Positions 1 to 5,956 are shown, counted from the stretch's first letter. The stretch is 11,122 nt of DNA from CAYQAJ01 sp964415245 (GCA_964415245.1 CAYQAJ010000172.1:1-11122); one strand, 5' to 3'. Notes: generated by a model not told the origin, from the letters alone. Translations and numbers: made by a program.

Positions 1-461
1 GCGATTTCCTTGTACGAACAACCCTCGAAATAGAACATCAGCACCACTAATCGGAATTCGGTCGGCAGCGCGTCGAGGGCCTCCTGCAATTGGCGCCGGT
101 CGATAGGATAGCCCGCAGGCCGATTTTCGGGAACGTTATTTATATCCAGCGCGGTGCTGGCAACCGGTAGCGGGGGCTGCCGGCGGCACGATTTGAGAAA
201 ACAGTTGCGTAATACCGAGAACAGCCACGACCTGGCTCGATCCTCCTGGCGAAGTTGGCAGAGCTTTTGCTGGGCGATCAGGAATGTCTGCTGCGTCAGG
301 TCTTCCGCGTCGGCCGACTGACCGGTCAGGCGGTACGCATAGCGGTACAACGCCTCGTGGTGATCGGTCACGAGCTGGGCCACATCGAGGCGGGGCGGCG
401 CGTCGCTGCCGCCGGGCATCACCTCGGATGGCTTGTCGAGCGGAAGGTTACGTCCGGCCAT
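1..461 (-). CDS. ECF-family RNA polymerase sigma factor (3' part cut by window edge)
   Basis: The reading frame runs from ATG at 461 to the left edge with no stop, giving 153 complete codons; the C-terminal end lies outside. Residues about 28-95 match sigma region 2: an LVTDHHEALYRYAYRLTG helix, then the typical DAEDLTQQTF and later RSWLFSVLRNCFL, which contribute core binding and -10 recognition. Residues 124-153 begin region 4, with QEALDALPTEFRLVV and the helix-turn-helix start EGCSYKEI, which binds the -35 element. Spacing between the two regions is short, with no region 3, as in ECF factors. Such factors redirect RNA polymerase to a small regulon, usually under an anti-sigma factor; no anti-sigma gene is visible, though it could lie beyond the left edge. 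The start is supported by AAGGCGGA just upstream. The gene is divergent from the lipoprotein gene at 803. The family is clear; the ECF subgroup cannot be set from this fragment. Confidence 0.93.
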   Translation of the reverse strand, partial: MAGRNLPLDKPSEVMPGGSDAPPRLDVAQLVTDHHEALYRYAYRLTGQSADAEDLTQQTFLIAQQKLCQLRQEDRARSWLFSVLRNCFLKSCRRQPPLPVASTALDINNVPENRPAGYPIDRRQLQEALDALPTEFRLVVLMFYFEGCSYKEI

Positions 462-526
462 GGTCCGCCTTAGCCTGAAAACAAGAACCGCGATTTGCCC
501 CGTTTATTCCCCGCCGACGCCGGGGC

Positions 527-547
527 GGGAGAGAATTTCGCTCTCCC
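527..547 (-). promoter_or_regulatory. Hairpin in the leader of the sigma factor gene
   Basis: GGGAGAG at 527-533 pairs perfectly with CTCTCCC at 541-547 around a 7-nt loop. It lies 66-86 bp upstream of the sigma factor start, so it would be in the 5' untranslated RNA if transcription begins upstream of it. There is no U-run after it on the minus strand, so it does not look like an intrinsic terminator. A role is not shown. Confidence 0.3.
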
Positions 548-678
548 CCACCGTACGATCCCGCCGCACAGGGTTGTTCGCTGCTCGCGGCGCAACATTG
601 GCCCACGGCGGGACCTGCGCCGCCGGTGGGAGTGGCCGAGGAGTCCCTGCTCCGACAGGTCGGCGACTACCGGGAAGG

Positions 679-709
679 GGTAGATTCTACCGCGCCGGGA
701 ATAATTCCC
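679..709. promoter_or_regulatory. Twin 13-bp palindromes, candidate operator pair
   Basis: GGTAGATTCTACC (679-691) and GGGAATAATTCCC (697-709) are both perfect 6+1+6 palindromes, with centres 18 bp apart, in the divergent space between the sigma factor and lipoprotein genes. Two adjacent dyads of equal architecture suggest a dimeric DNA-binding protein, but their half-sites differ (GGTAGA against GGGAAT), so one protein binding both is not evident. I know no regulator that matches either exactly. Confidence 0.35.
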
Positions 710-802
710 AAGCGGCGCGCATCAACACTCGATGAAGGCCGCGCCAAGCGTTTGGCGGCAGGCTAGTTCCCTATTCTCACTCTTTAGGGCAAGGATCGCA
801 AA

Positions 803-994
803 ATGAAGAAGCTCGCAGTTTGTATGATGCTGCTCAGCCTTGGCTTGTTCACCGTCGGCTGCGGCGGCGAAAAGAAGGGCACGGGGACCACGGGCGGCGG
901 AGCGAAGCCAGCCGCCGGCGCGAAGGACAAGGACAAGGATAAGGACAAGGACAAAGACAAAGACAAGGGCACCGATGCCGACGCCGGAACCTAG
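803..994 (+). CDS. Small lipoprotein with a Lys-Asp dipeptide repeat tail
   Basis: This 63-residue product has a lipoprotein-type signal: MKK start, hydrophobic LAVCMMLLSLGLF, then TVGC with the presumed lipidated Cys at residue 20. Thr at -3 is not the usual Leu, so the lipobox is imperfect. The mature part is short: a Gly/Thr/Ala/Lys stretch to residue 40, then alternating Lys and Asp from residue 41 to 55 (seven KD pairs plus a Lys), then GTDADAGT. Mixed charge of this kind should be disordered and highly soluble. AAGGA 7 nt before ATG is a good ribosome binding site. The next gene at 1393 shares the signal layout (GLFT, GCGG) and a charged repeat tail, so the two are probably paralogues. 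No enzyme or known domain is present. It could be a spurious frame, but signal, ribosome binding site and paralogue argue against that. Confidence 0.7.
   Translation: MKKLAVCMMLLSLGLFTVGCGGEKKGTGTTGGGAKPAAGAKDKDKDKDKDKDKDKGTDADAGT
923..967 (+). repeat. 6-bp in-frame tandem repeat encoding (Lys-Asp)n
   Basis: Seven units of AAR-GAY plus a final Lys codon. Units differ only at the third positions (AAG/AAA, GAC/GAT), so the hexamer array is nearly pure DNA as well as pure at protein level. A 6-bp unit can gain or lose copies without a frameshift. Confidence 0.85.
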
Positions 995-1392
995 TCGACC
1001 GGTAATCGCGAGGGCGCTGACGCCGTTCGCGTGATCGTTCCATTTGGGGCAAGGACGCCCGTTTTGGGGTCGTTTTCCTCCCGGCGGGGCATCACATTTC
1101 ACCCGCGGATGGGGGGAGGAACGCCTCGAACGGGTGTCCTTCCCCATTTCTGCTTCCAGCAGGTGGTGCATGCGTCCGAAGCGGCACCTGGCTCGGCTCA
1201 TGGCGCGTGCCGAACTATGCCCACCATCGAAATGGGGCCACCGTCGTATTGCTGCCACAAAACCATCCGGGGGGGCGGGAATATCCGCTGCCTCTCGGCT
1301 ATCATCATGAGTAGCCGAAAAATGACGGCAGGAGGGTCCTGCCGATTTCGTAGGGCGCACTCGGTTCCTTTCCTGCAAGCGAGGTTTGATCG
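995..1392. other. Intergenic region between the two lipoprotein genes
   Basis: This 398-bp stretch has no supportable gene. A weak hairpin (GGGC 1047-1050 with GCCC 1057-1060, followed by GTTTT) may end the upstream lipoprotein transcript, but its stem is only 4 bp. Two clearer hairpins lie near the 3' end, just before the second lipoprotein gene (1296-1317 and 1326-1344). No promoter with acceptable -35/-10 spacing was found by eye. Confidence 0.6.
1296..1344 (+). promoter_or_regulatory. Two adjacent hairpins upstream of the repeat lipoprotein
   Basis: CGGCTA (1296-1301) pairs with TAGCCG (1312-1317) around a 10-nt loop. Directly after it, CGGCAGGA (1326-1333) pairs perfectly with TCCTGCCG (1337-1344) around a GGG loop. 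The second stem is 8 bp and ends 48 bp before the ATG at 1393, so both could fold in the mRNA leader. The second is followed by ATTTCG, too few U for a convincing terminator. Function unknown. Confidence 0.4.
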
Positions 1393-1875
1393 ATGAAGAA
1401 TTTTACATGGCTGATTGTCGTGCTCTGCCTGGGGCTCTTTACCCTCGGCTGCGGCGGAGACACCAAGACAAAGAACGGCGGCACGGGCACCAACAAGCCG
1501 ACCGGCCCAAAAATTGACAAGGGCACAAAGACGACGCCGCCTAACGGCGACAAGACGGGTGACAAGACCGGCGACAAGACCGGCGACAAGACCGGCGACA
1601 AGACCGGGGACAAAACCGGGGGCAAGACCGGCGATGAGACCGGGGACAAGACGGGCGACAAGACGGGCGATGAGACCGGGGATAAGACTGGGGACAACGG
1701 TGATCCCGACGTCGATCTGGGAACTTCAGGCGACAAGACGGGTGACGAAGGGGCCGACAAGACGGGCGACGAAGGGGCCGACAAGACCGGCGACGAAGGG
1801 GCCGATAAGACGGGCGACGAAGGGGCCGACAAGACCGGCGACACCGACGATCCCTTTGGCGAATCGGACCAGTAA
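1393..1875 (+). CDS. Lipoprotein with Thr-Gly-Asp-Lys and Glu-Gly-Ala-Asp repeat arrays
   Basis: This 160-residue product begins MKNFTWLIVVLCLGLFTLGC: a lipoprotein signal with presumed lipidated Cys20, followed by GG as in the smaller paralogue upstream. Residues 21-51 are polar. Residues 52-102 are a TGDK tetrapeptide array of about 12 units with Glu or Gly replacing Lys at a few sites. A spacer follows (NGDPDVDLGTS), then residues 113-150 carry four copies of the octapeptide DKTGDEGA plus a fifth partial one. The tail is DDPFGESDQ. The mature protein has almost no hydrophobic residues and is rich in Asp, so it should be disordered, exported and membrane-tethered. GAGG (1380-1383) supports the start, and a strong terminator follows at 1976. 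The Asp-rich repeats could bind divalent cations or serve as a spacer in the envelope; that is inference, and no known family is recognised. Confidence 0.85.
   Translation: MKNFTWLIVVLCLGLFTLGCGGDTKTKNGGTGTNKPTGPKIDKGTKTTPPNGDKTGDKTGDKTGDKTGDKTGDKTGGKTGDETGDKTGDKTGDETGDKTGDNGDPDVDLGTSGDKTGDEGADKTGDEGADKTGDEGADKTGDEGADKTGDTDDPFGESDQ
1546..1842 (+). repeat. 12-bp and 24-bp in-frame coding tandem repeats
   Basis: Two arrays lie inside the lipoprotein gene. The first (1546-1698) repeats a 12-bp unit of the type GACAAGACCGGC about 12 times. The second (1729-1842) repeats a 24-bp unit that joins that 12-mer to GACGAAGGGGCC, four full copies and one partial. Differences between copies are mostly synonymous third-base changes (ACC/ACG, GGC/GGT/GGG, GAC/GAT). 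The longer unit contains the shorter one, which suggests it arose from it. Confidence 0.9.
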
Positions 1876-1975
1876 GCTACCCGTCGCTTTGCGCTGGAGG
1901 CTGCCGTCGCGCGACCGCGCCGTCGGCAATTGGCCGAACGCCCACACTCCCCTGAGCAGGATGTTCGATAGAACC

Positions 1976-2008
1976 AAGAGGCCGACCCGTGCTGGTCGGC
2001 CTCTTTTT
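1976..2008 (+). terminator. Strong intrinsic terminator after the repeat lipoprotein
   Basis: AAGAGGCCGACC (1976-1987) pairs perfectly with GGTCGGCCTCTT (1994-2005) around the 6-nt loop CGTGCT, and the T-run continues directly out of the stem (CTCTTTTTG). It lies about 100 bp after the lipoprotein stop and in the convergent space before the uvrB stop. On the minus strand it is followed by GGTTC only, so it would serve uvrB poorly. Confidence 0.9.
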
Positions 2009-2057
2009 GTTTCTTGCGTAAATTCTCGTCGGCCCGGGGCACGAAGCGAGGCCCGTT

Positions 2058-4124
2058 TCAGCGCTTCTTAGGCCGAGGGACCTTCTTCCCGCCGCGCCGC
2101 CGTGCACCTCCGCGGCGGGGGTTGTACGACTCCACCTTCACTTCGTCGCGCTTCTTTCCCAGCGCGTCGTGAAGCTGCGTGATGCGATCGCGCAGGGCGG
2201 CGGCCCGCTCGAATTCCAGCGCATCGGCGGCGGCCATCATCTCGGCCTGCAGCTCGGCGATGTATTCCTGGGTGATGTATTGATCGTCGTCCCCTTCTCC
2301 GGCGGCAGCGTTGGCCTGGCGGTGTGCCTGCGCCTCGGATTCGATCCCCGCGCGGATGTTCTTGCGGATCGTCTCGGGCGTAATGCCGTGCTCGCGGTTG
2401 TACTCTTCTTGCAGCGCGCGTCGTCGGCGCGTTTCGTCGATGGCCCGACGCATCGATTCGGTGACCCTGTCGGCATACAGGATGACCTTGGCATTCACAT
2501 TGCGAGCCGATCGGCCGATGGTTTGCACCAGCGACGTTTCGCTCCGCAGGAACCCCTCCTTGTCGGCGTCGAGAATGGCCACCAGCGACACCTCGGGCAA
2601 GTCGAGCCCCTCGCGCAAGAGATTCACGCCGACCAGCACGTCGAACCGCCCCTCGCGCAGCTCGCGCAACAGCTCCACCCGCTCGAAGGCGTCGAGCTCG
2701 CTGTGCAGCCACTTGCAGGCGACTCCCTGCTCGCTCAAGTAGGCGGCCAGGTCCTCGCTGAGCCGCTTGGTCAGCGTGGTGACGAGTACCCGCTCTTTCA
2801 CGGCCGCGCGCTGGCGGATCTCGTCGAGCAAGTGCGGCACCTGCCCGCGAGCCGCCGCCACCTCGATCACCGGGTCCAACAGTCCCGTGGGGCGAATCAC
2901 CTGTTCGACCACTTCGCCCTCGGCCTTTTCCAGCTCGTAGGGACCCGGCGTTGCCGACACGTAAACGGCCCGGTGCACCTTTCCTTCCCACTCTTCGAAA
3001 CGCAGCGGGCGATTGTCGAGCGCGCTGGGCAGGCGGAACCCGTGCTCGACCAGCGTCGACTTGCGGCTGTAGTCGCCGGCGTACATCGCCCGCACCTGCG
3101 GAACCGTGGCGTGCGACTCGTCGACGAACAGCAGAAACTCGCTGGGAAAAAAGTCGTACAGCGTGTACGGCGGCTCGCCCGGCTTGCGGCCTGACAGTGG
3201 TCGGCTGTAGTTCTCGATGCCCGGGCAGTGCCCCACCTCCTGGAGCATTTCGAGATCGAATCGCGTGCGGGCGCTGAGTCGCTGGGCTTCCAGCAGCTTT
3301 CCCTGGTTGCGCAGCTCTTCCAGCCGCTCGTTGAGCTCCTGTTTGATCGAGTCGACGGCCTGGGCGATGCGCTCTTCCGGCATCACGAAGTGCTTCGCCG
3401 GGTAGATGAAGAGCTGCTCCTGTCGCCGAATCGTCTGGCCGCTGGTGGGGTGAATGACGGCGAGCTGTTCGATTTCGTCGCCCCAGAACTCGATTCGCAC
3501 GGCGAATTGTTCGTACGACGGCCAGACCTCCACGCAATCGCCGCGGACGCGGAATCTTCCCCGCTCGAAGGCCACGTCGTTGCGGTCGTATTGGATGTCG
3601 ACCAGTCGCCGCAGCATGTCGTCGCGGTCAAGAACCTCGCCCCGCTTCACGGCGACCATCATCTCCTTGTAGTCCTCGGGCGAGCCCAAGCCGTAAATGC
3701 TCGATACGCTCGCCACGATGATCACGTCGCGGCGGCTCACCAGCGCGCTGGTCGATGCCAGCCGCAGCCGGTCGATCTCGTCGTTGATCGAGGCGTCTTT
3801 CTCAATGTAGATGTCGCGCTGGGGAATGTACGCCTCGGGCTGGTAGTAGTCGTAGTAGCTCACAAAATAGTGAACGGCGTTGTGGGGAAAGAAGTCGCGG
3901 AACTCGGAATAGAGCTGCGCGGCGAGCGTCTTGTTGTGCGAGATGACGAGCGTGGGAAGCTGTGTCGCTTGAATGACGTTGGCCATGGTGAACGTCTTGC
4001 CGGAGCCGGTGACTCCCATGAGCACCTGATGCTGGCGCCCTGCGCGCAGACTCTCGACCAGCGCGGCGATCGCCTGAGGCTGATCGCCGGCGGGCGAAAA
4101 CGGGGCCTGAAGTTGGAACGACAC
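2058..4124 (-). CDS. uvrB: Excinuclease ABC subunit B (UvrB)
   Basis: UvrB is the damage-verifying DNA helicase-like subunit of nucleotide excision repair: UvrA2 loads it on DNA, it inserts a beta-hairpin at the lesion, and it recruits UvrC for dual incision. The 688-residue product is of normal family length. Visible in order: Walker A GVTGSGKT (37-44); the Tyr-rich beta-hairpin YYDYYQPEAYIPQRD (about 90-104); the DESH Walker B motif (335-338); YVSATPG (388-394); motif VI QTIGRSARN (534-542); and a C-terminal UVR domain (about 617-655) that contacts UvrC. The tail (660-688) is a Lys/Arg/Gly-rich extension. The start is GTG at 4124 with AGGGAA 6 nt upstream; no closer ATG competes. The comEA-type gene lies upstream on the same strand, separated by a large inverted repeat, so co-transcription is doubtful. 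I saw no obvious SOS operator. All key motifs are intact. Confidence 0.99.
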   Translation of the reverse strand: MSFQLQAPFSPAGDQPQAIAALVESLRAGRQHQVLMGVTGSGKTFTMANVIQATQLPTLVISHNKTLAAQLYSEFRDFFPHNAVHYFVSYYDYYQPEAYIPQRDIYIEKDASINDEIDRLRLASTSALVSRRDVIIVASVSSIYGLGSPEDYKEMMVAVKRGEVLDRDDMLRRLVDIQYDRNDVAFERGRFRVRGDCVEVWPSYEQFAVRIEFWGDEIEQLAVIHPTSGQTIRRQEQLFIYPAKHFVMPEERIAQAVDSIKQELNERLEELRNQGKLLEAQRLSARTRFDLEMLQEVGHCPGIENYSRPLSGRKPGEPPYTLYDFFPSEFLLFVDESHATVPQVRAMYAGDYSRKSTLVEHGFRLPSALDNRPLRFEEWEGKVHRAVYVSATPGPYELEKAEGEVVEQVIRPTGLLDPVIEVAAARGQVPHLLDEIRQRAAVKERVLVTTLTKRLSEDLAAYLSEQGVACKWLHSELDAFERVELLRELREGRFDVLVGVNLLREGLDLPEVSLVAILDADKEGFLRSETSLVQTIGRSARNVNAKVILYADRVTESMRRAIDETRRRRALQEEYNREHGITPETIRKNIRAGIESEAQAHRQANAAAGEGDDDQYITQEYIAELQAEMMAAADALEFERAAALRDRITQLHDALGKKRDEVKVESYNPRRGGARRRGGKKVPRPKKR

Positions 4125-4152
4125 AGGAAGTTCCCTAGCGCGGTGTTATGTT

Positions 4153-4231
4153 GTAACCCGAAGCGTAAGCGAGGGGCGGTTCATTCAGCGACCCTATTTC
4201 ACTGTGCGCCCTCGCTTACGCTTCGGGTTAC
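4153..4231. repeat. 23-bp perfect inverted repeat, planctomycete-type dispersed repeat
   Basis: The arm at 4153-4175 is the exact reverse complement of 4209-4231, with a 33-bp spacer. The arms contain AACCCGAAGCGTAAGCGAGG. Read as protein they give NPKRKRG or SLTLRV, peptides I recall from spurious or extended frames in many planctomycete genomes; that memory, not a search, is why I call the arms a dispersed repeat. The element lies 15 bp after the comEA-type stop and 28 bp before the uvrB start, so its hairpin would fold in a comEA-uvrB transcript. No U-run follows on either strand. Confidence 0.8.
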
Positions 4232-4245
4232 GAAGGTAGGGCTCC

Positions 4246-4737
4246 TTACGGCGTGCTCCTTGCTTTGCCGCCCGAGCCGCCTTCGGCCACGTTGCGGGCA
4301 TCGGGCAGGGGGAGCAGGTAGGGTTTCATATCGTTTAGCGTCTTCGGGCCGATGCCCCGCACGCGCAACAGATCGTTGTGGTCGACGAACGGGCCCTCCG
4401 CCTCGCGCGACTCCACGATCCGCCGCGCGAGCGTTTCGCCGATGCCGGGCAGTGCGGTCAGCTCCGCCCACGGGGCGGCGTTAATGTCGACCTGAAATTC
4501 GATTCTGCGCGGACCGGCCCGATCGATTTCGATCATGCGTCCGCTCCCACCGCCGCGCACGACCCAATACCCGGCGATGGCCAACAGCGCCGCGCCCAGC
4601 AAAACCCCCGCCGCCGCCTGGTCGAGCCGACGCAGTATCCATGGCGCCCTGGGACCCGGGCGATCGGGGCGACTGTCCGCCTCGGGCGGCTGTTTGTCGG
4701 CTGCGCGGCGTGACACCAGGATGCTCGTTGGGGACAA
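4246..4737 (-). CDS. ComEA-type helix-hairpin-helix DNA-binding membrane protein
   Basis: The product (163 residues from a TTG start) has a polar, Pro/Arg-rich N-terminus, one membrane segment at about 41-60 (AAAGVLLGAALLAIAGYWVV) and a ComEA-like double helix-hairpin-helix domain at 84-142: DINAAPWAELTALPGIGETLARRIV followed by FVDHNDLLRVRGIGPKTL. The paired LPGIG and VRGIG turns contact the DNA backbone. In competent bacteria ComEA binds incoming duplex DNA outside the cytoplasmic membrane and passes it to the ComEC channel; no comEC or pilus gene is visible here, so a role in uptake is inferred from family only. The start is uncertain: TTG 4737 has no clear ribosome binding site, and GTG at residue 8 is also possible. 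The gene is divergent from nadC, about 90 bp apart, and ends just before a large inverted repeat. Confidence 0.88.
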   Translation of the reverse strand: MSPTSILVSRRAADKQPPEADSRPDRPGPRAPWILRRLDQAAAGVLLGAALLAIAGYWVVRGGGSGRMIEIDRAGPRRIEFQVDINAAPWAELTALPGIGETLARRIVESREAEGPFVDHNDLLRVRGIGPKTLNDMKPYLLPLPDARNVAEGGSGGKARSTP

Positions 4738-4829
4738 GGTTCGGCGGGCAGGGGCGACCCGCAGCGGTTACGCCGCAGTCGCAACACGCTATTATTACGT
4801 TGCTACCCGCATCCGACGAGCCGTCCGCC

Positions 4830-5792
4830 ATGCCCCGCGATTATCCACAGATTCAGTGGGACGAGCAGCTTGAAGACGACTGTCGGCACATCGTGCGCCT
4901 GGCCGTCCGCGAGGACCTCGACCGCGGCTGCGACTGGACCACCGTGGCGCTCGTACCGTCCGATGTGCCGGGTCGGGCCAAAATCGTCGCCCGCCAGGCC
5001 GGCGTTGTGGCCGGGATTCCCGCCGTCGTGCTGGCTCTGCGGGAGATGAACATCGCGGCGGACTTTGTCCCGCGTGTCGCCGACGGCGATTCGGTCGAGG
5101 CCGGCGCCGTAATCGCCGCGCTGGCGGGAAAGGCCCGCGATCTGCTCACCGCCGAACGATTGCTGCTCAATCTGCTGGGGCGACTGTCGGGCATTGCCAC
5201 GCTCACGCGGCGATACGTGGAGGCTATCTCGGGCACCAAGGCGCGTATCTACGACACCCGCAAGACAACGCCCGGCTGGCGACGCCTGGAGAAGTACGCC
5301 GTGCGCTGTGGCGGCGGCTGGAATCACCGAGTCGGGCTGTTCGCTGCGGTGCTCGTGAAGGACAACCACCTGGCATTCTTGGAGAAGTCGGAGCCCGGCG
5401 CAGAGTCAGGTGGCTCGGGAAGCCCCGGCGAACGGATCGCCGCTCTGGCCGTTGATCGCATCAAAGAATCCCTTGCGGAATTGGATTCCCCCGCAACGCC
5501 TCTGAGCGATCTGCTCATCGAGGTGGAAGTCGACTCGCTCGCGCCGCTCGAACCGGCACTGCGGGCCGGGCCCGACATCGTGCTGTTGGACAACATGACG
5601 TGCGATCAGCTTCGCCAGGCCGTGGCATGCCGCGACGCGGTGGCCCCTGGCATCGAGCTGGAGGCCTCGGGCGGCATCACTCTCGAAACGGTGGGGTCGG
5701 TGGCCGAGTCGGGAGTGGAGCGAATCAGTGTGGGGGCCCTGACGCACGCCGCCGCCAGCCTGGACGTGTCGCTGGAATGGGTGCCCCGATGA
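4830..5792 (+). CDS. nadC: Nicotinate-nucleotide pyrophosphorylase (quinolinate phosphoribosyltransferase)
   Basis: NadC joins quinolinate and PRPP to give nicotinate mononucleotide, CO2 and pyrophosphate, the entry to de novo NAD synthesis in the cytosol. Visible motifs of the 320-residue product: N-terminal sandwich domain (about 15-115) with REDLDRGCDWT; NLLGRLSGIATLT (114-126); the signature DTRKTTPGWR (142-151); catalytic or substrate-binding KYAVRCGGGWNHR (155-167); KDNH (177-180); EVEVDS (231-236); LLDNM (252-256); ASGGI (279-283); and ISVGALTHAA (299-308). All expected Arg, Lys, Asp and Glu positions are present. A Gly/Ser-rich insert lies at about 184-203. I chose ATG 4830 because the upstream in-frame part (from 4641) overlaps the divergent comEA-type gene and shows no NadC similarity; the ribosome binding site is weak. 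Partner genes nadA/nadB are not in the window. The stop TGA overlaps the first base of its terminator stem. Confidence 0.97.
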   Translation: MPRDYPQIQWDEQLEDDCRHIVRLAVREDLDRGCDWTTVALVPSDVPGRAKIVARQAGVVAGIPAVVLALREMNIAADFVPRVADGDSVEAGAVIAALAGKARDLLTAERLLLNLLGRLSGIATLTRRYVEAISGTKARIYDTRKTTPGWRRLEKYAVRCGGGWNHRVGLFAAVLVKDNHLAFLEKSEPGAESGGSGSPGERIAALAVDRIKESLAELDSPATPLSDLLIEVEVDSLAPLEPALRAGPDIVLLDNMTCDQLRQAVACRDAVAPGIELEASGGITLETVGSVAESGVERISVGALTHAAASLDVSLEWVPR

Positions 5793-5867
5793 AACCGTCG
5801 GGGACTGGCTCACTTTGCGCAGTCTGCGGAGCAAAGTGTGCCTGTCCCCTTCTCTGGGACGGTTTTT
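5792..5867 (+). terminator. nadC terminator, apparently split by a REP-like element
   Basis: AAACCGTC (5792-5799), starting on the last base of the nadC stop, pairs perfectly with GACGGTTT (5858-5865), which continues into TT. With the palindrome at 5800-5849 removed, the arms are separated by only TTCTCTGG, an ordinary intrinsic terminator geometry. If the four C of the palindrome end belonged to the original site, the stem would grow to 10 bp (AAACCGTCCC with GGGACGGTTT). The current structure still can fold as one long compound hairpin, so termination may persist. Confidence 0.6.
5800..5849. repeat. 50-bp REP-like imperfect palindrome
   Basis: GGGGACTGGCTCACTTTGC (5800-5818) pairs with GCAAAGTGTGCCTGTCCCC (5831-5849), 17 of 19 positions complementary. 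The centre holds a further small stem, CGCA (5818-5821) with TGCG (5825-5828) around GTC. A short GC-rich palindrome with mismatches in the stem and GGGGAC/GTCCCC ends resembles REP elements mobilised by IS200-like REP-associated tyrosine transposases. No transposase is in the window; the class assignment is inference. Confidence 0.65.
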
Positions 5868-5886
5868 GGATGAGCTTTAGTCACTT

Positions 5887-5926
5887 GCGTTGACGGCCGC
5901 CTACTCATGTTGCGAACCGTCAACGC
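5887..5926. repeat. 10-bp perfect inverted repeat
   Basis: GCGTTGACGG (5887-5896) is the exact reverse complement of CCGTCAACGC (5917-5926), with a 20-bp spacer. Neither side is followed by a T-run. It lies about 30 bp upstream of the promoter-like TTGACA at 5957, so it could be an operator or part of a read-through nadC transcript. Confidence 0.6.
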
Positions 5927-5956
5927 GCCGCATTCGCGCAGCCGCCAGGCGCCCGT

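Larger units (their letters stand above)
462..802. other. Divergent intergenic region, sigma factor / lipoprotein
   Basis: This 341-bp stretch holds no convincing gene; the short frames crossing it lack family features and ribosome binding sites. It contains a 7-bp hairpin (527-533 with 541-547) that would lie in the leader of the sigma factor mRNA, and two perfect 13-bp palindromes at 679-691 and 697-709 described separately. A -10-like TATTCT at 772-777 lies 26 bp before the lipoprotein start but has no well-spaced -35 partner, so I do not call a promoter. Confidence 0.6.

Noticed and set aside
784..972. Minus-strand frame rich in Ser-Leu repeats
   Set aside because: It is the antisense reading of the (Lys-Asp)n repeat in the small lipoprotein and has no supporting start signal.
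1546..1842. CRISPR-like regular repeats
   Set aside because: Units are directly contiguous with no unique spacers and keep the reading frame, so this is a coding tandem repeat.
1305..2042. Long minus-strand frame encoding PVLSPVLS-type repeats
   Set aside because: It is the mirror of the 12/24-bp coding repeat of the plus-strand lipoprotein and spans that gene's terminator. The plus strand has the signal peptide, ribosome binding site and paralogue.
2169..4484. Large antisense frames across uvrB and the comEA-type gene
   Set aside because: They mirror the codon pattern of well-supported genes in GC-rich DNA; no motif or ribosome binding site supports them.
4641..4829. N-terminal extension of nadC
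   Set aside because: It overlaps the divergent comEA-type gene, is Pro/Arg/Gly-rich and unlike NadC; family similarity begins after Met at 4830.
4841..4849. Perfect DnaA-box sequence TTATCCACA
   Set aside because: A single copy inside the nadC coding start, with no other boxes nearby and no origin-type genes or AT-rich segment; probably chance.
5600..5893. Plus-strand frame crossing the nadC end and REP-like element
   Set aside because: It lies in another frame of nadC and enters the palindrome; no coding features.
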